Shown here piece by piece: positions 7,591-9,342 of a DNA stretch of 9,342 bases; positions within the stretch are counted from its first letter, which is position 1; each line of letters begins with the position of its first letter. The DNA is from Bacteroidales bacterium (lineage in GTDB: Bacteria; Bacteroidota; Bacteroidia; Bacteroidales; JAAUTT01). The DNA lies in contig JAAUTT010000113.1 in assembly GCA_012031335.1 (NCBI GenBank), positions 1-9,342 of the forward strand, read 5' to 3'. A program made the position numbers and the translations under genes. The notes beneath the pieces were generated by a model. The model had not been told where the DNA came from. It ran no database searches and worked only from the letters and a program-made list of their open reading frames with translations.

Positions 7591-9342
7591 ATGAAAAGAA
7601 GACAATTTTTACAATATACAGCTCTTACAACTGCAGGAGTTACCCTGAGCGGCTATTACGGATTTTCACAAATCTCCGGAACTAAAAACAAACAGCAGCT
7701 TCTGACCATGCGCGACTGCCAGGCAAGTGTTATAGCCGATGTGGATGTGGTTATTGCCGGAGGTTCCGCTGCCGGAATAGCTGCTGCTGTTAGTGCAGCC
7801 GCCAAGGGGCTTCGGTTTTTGTTGTTACCGCTGAACCTTACCTCGGGTCAGATATTTGCGGAACCCTTCGTTTGTGGGATATCGACAAAGGCAATCAAAC
7901 TCCTTTTTCGCAAAGCTTATTGAATAAAGGTCAGGTTCCCGAGCCTCTGCATGTAAAGAAAACGCTTCAGAATTACCTTATTTCCAATAATATTCCTTTC
8001 CTGCTTTCATCGTTTGTAGGGGGTATCATTACCGATTCCCGCAACGAGATTGGTGGAATTGTGATCACCAACCGTTCAGGCGAACAGATAATCAAAGCCA
8101 AAACGATTATCGACGCTACCGAAAACTGCAGTGTGGCCAGGCTCGCAGGTGCTAAATTCAGAGAAATTACCGGAAAATCCTCGGAATTCCGATATACCGT
8201 AATTGGGAATAAGCCGGTAAGCGGATTAAATTATAAAAGTCTGCCCGACCTTGTCAGCAACGGCAAAGCCTATCCTGTGACCGAGTATTCTTTTAAAGAA
8301 GAAAAAACACCGGAGAACTTTGCCGATTTTCAGAAACTTGAACAAACCATCAGAGACAAAACCTGGGATGTGGAACAGGTCGACTCATCCGATATTCTCT
8401 TCGAAATTCCGGCTGCCAATGTTGTTTGCATAACTCCAAAACCGGTTTCATTCTCAAAAGTTGAACAACTTCCCCTGGAAGCCTTGCAACCCGCGGAAAT
8501 CAACCGGATTTTCATCCTAAACGGATATGCCGCAGTCGCTTTTGAAGATAAGGAGGCCCTGCTACTTCCTGGCAATATGATGGCTCTTGGAGAGCGCCTC
8601 GGCAGTTTTTTGGCCGCCACTGCCCAAAAGCTCGGAAAAGTGAATTCAACCCGCATGCTGAGCCGTAATATTCATAAGAAAACAGCATCCGAGGGAATAA
8701 TCAGCCATAAAAAAAAAGCCCGGCCAAATCATCAGCTCAATACTTTTAAAATAGAATCGGAAAGTCTCCCGGTTATTGGAACTTTTGAAAATATAATTGT
8801 GGGTGGCGGAACAGCCGGTGCCTGTGCTGCCATTTCTTCGGCACGTTATGGTGCCAGCACGCTGGTAATTGAATACCTGCATGGATTGGGCGGAATAGGC
8901 ACCATGGGACTGATTGGCCGCTACTGGGTTGGTTATCGCGAAGGTTTTACCAAAGAAATTGACGAAGGAGTCAGAAAAATGGCTGCTCCGGACCATCCCC
9001 GCCAGAAAAAAAGTACTGCGGACTGGGTGAAGGATTGGAAAATGGAGTGGTACCGCCGCGAAATCCTGAAAGCCGGAGGCTCCGTATGGTTTGGAGCCAT
9101 GGTTTGCGGAGCGGTAGTCGATAAAAACATCGTAAAAGGGGTGATTGTCTCAACTCCTTTCGGGAAAGGGGCAGTTTTAGCCAGAAATGTGATCGACGCC
9201 ACAGGATCGGCCGATGTGGCCATTGCTGCGGGAGCTGCCTATGAGTTTGTCGATGCCTCCTCGGTGGCTGTGCAGGGGGCCGGACTTCCTCCAGTTAAAC
9301 TGAACGATCATTATAACAACACGGATTACACTTTTACCGACG
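7591..9342 (+). CDS. Tat-exported FAD-dependent oxidoreductase with two FAD-binding halves, frameshifted, partial
   Basis: The N-terminus MKRRQFLQYTALTTAGVTLS is a twin-arginine signal, so the folded flavoprotein probably acts in the periplasm. The first FAD-binding (PF12831-like) half has DVVIAGGSAAGIAAAV (nucleotide fold, GGSAAG codons 7759-7776), an AEPYLGSDICGTLRLW segment and KTIIDATENCSVARLAGAKF near 8100-8159. The starting frame ends at 7923. Adding one G to the GGGG at 7806-7809 restores AAKGASVFVVTAEP, and that frame then stays open without a stop to the window edge. A second half starts near repaired residue 400 with NIIVGGGTAGACAAISSARY (GGGTAG at 8802-8819), GLGGIGTMGLIGRYW, and RNVIDATGSADVAIAAGAAY near 9185-9241. 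The gene follows the GH42-like gene by 44 bases. The electron acceptor and substrate cannot be read; a carbohydrate is suggested by context only. The C-terminus is beyond the window. Confidence 0.8.

Noticed and set aside
1..9342. CRISPR array, tRNA, rRNA, insertion sequence or long direct repeats
   Set aside because: No regularly spaced repeats, cloverleaf-like sequence, transposase motifs or terminal inverted repeats were seen on reading both strands.

Overview
The window looks like Bacteroidetes (probably Bacteroidales or a relative) chromosome or metagenome sequence. This is inferred from A-rich leaders without clear Shine-Dalgarno motifs, one good match to the Bacteroidetes -7 promoter box (TAnnTTTG), short K-rich signal peptides ending in SFGQ or AFSQ, and the gene content. 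All convincing genes are on the + strand.

Layout. Positions 1-323 hold a C-terminally broken scrap resembling a PIN-domain protein, plus a tiny ORF of unknown worth. Positions 324-1165 are lgt (lipoprotein diacylglyceryl transferase), interrupted by one frameshift. A gap of about 350 bp carries a possible promoter. Positions 1519-2555 encode a secreted alpha/beta-hydrolase esterase (CE1-like) broken by several frame changes. Positions 2660-3367 encode an intact secreted SIMPL-domain (DUF541) protein. A 440 bp gap without a convincing gene follows.

From 3810 to the right edge the base composition becomes visibly richer in G+C, and three exported-protein genes run close together: a GH28 pectinase-type beta-helix enzyme (intact), a GH42-like glycosidase (two frameshifts), and a Tat-exported FAD-dependent oxidoreductase with two tandem FAD-binding halves (one frameshift, cut by the window edge). 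The intergenic gaps are 26 and 44 bp, so this is probably one operon. The likely theme is periplasmic breakdown of a pectin-type (rhamnogalacturonan or galacturonan) side chain, with a flavin-dependent oxidation step on a released sugar or linked aromatic. No SusC/SusD pair is in view.

The strongest general oddity is that four of the six substantial genes are interrupted by one-base frame changes while the rest of each protein stays conserved, with no other in-frame stops noticed. This looks more like uncorrected indel errors in the assembly than gene decay. The best candidates for something new are the tandem-FAD oxidoreductase and its pairing with a divergent GH42-like enzyme and a GH28 enzyme lacking the usual catalytic-site histidine motif.
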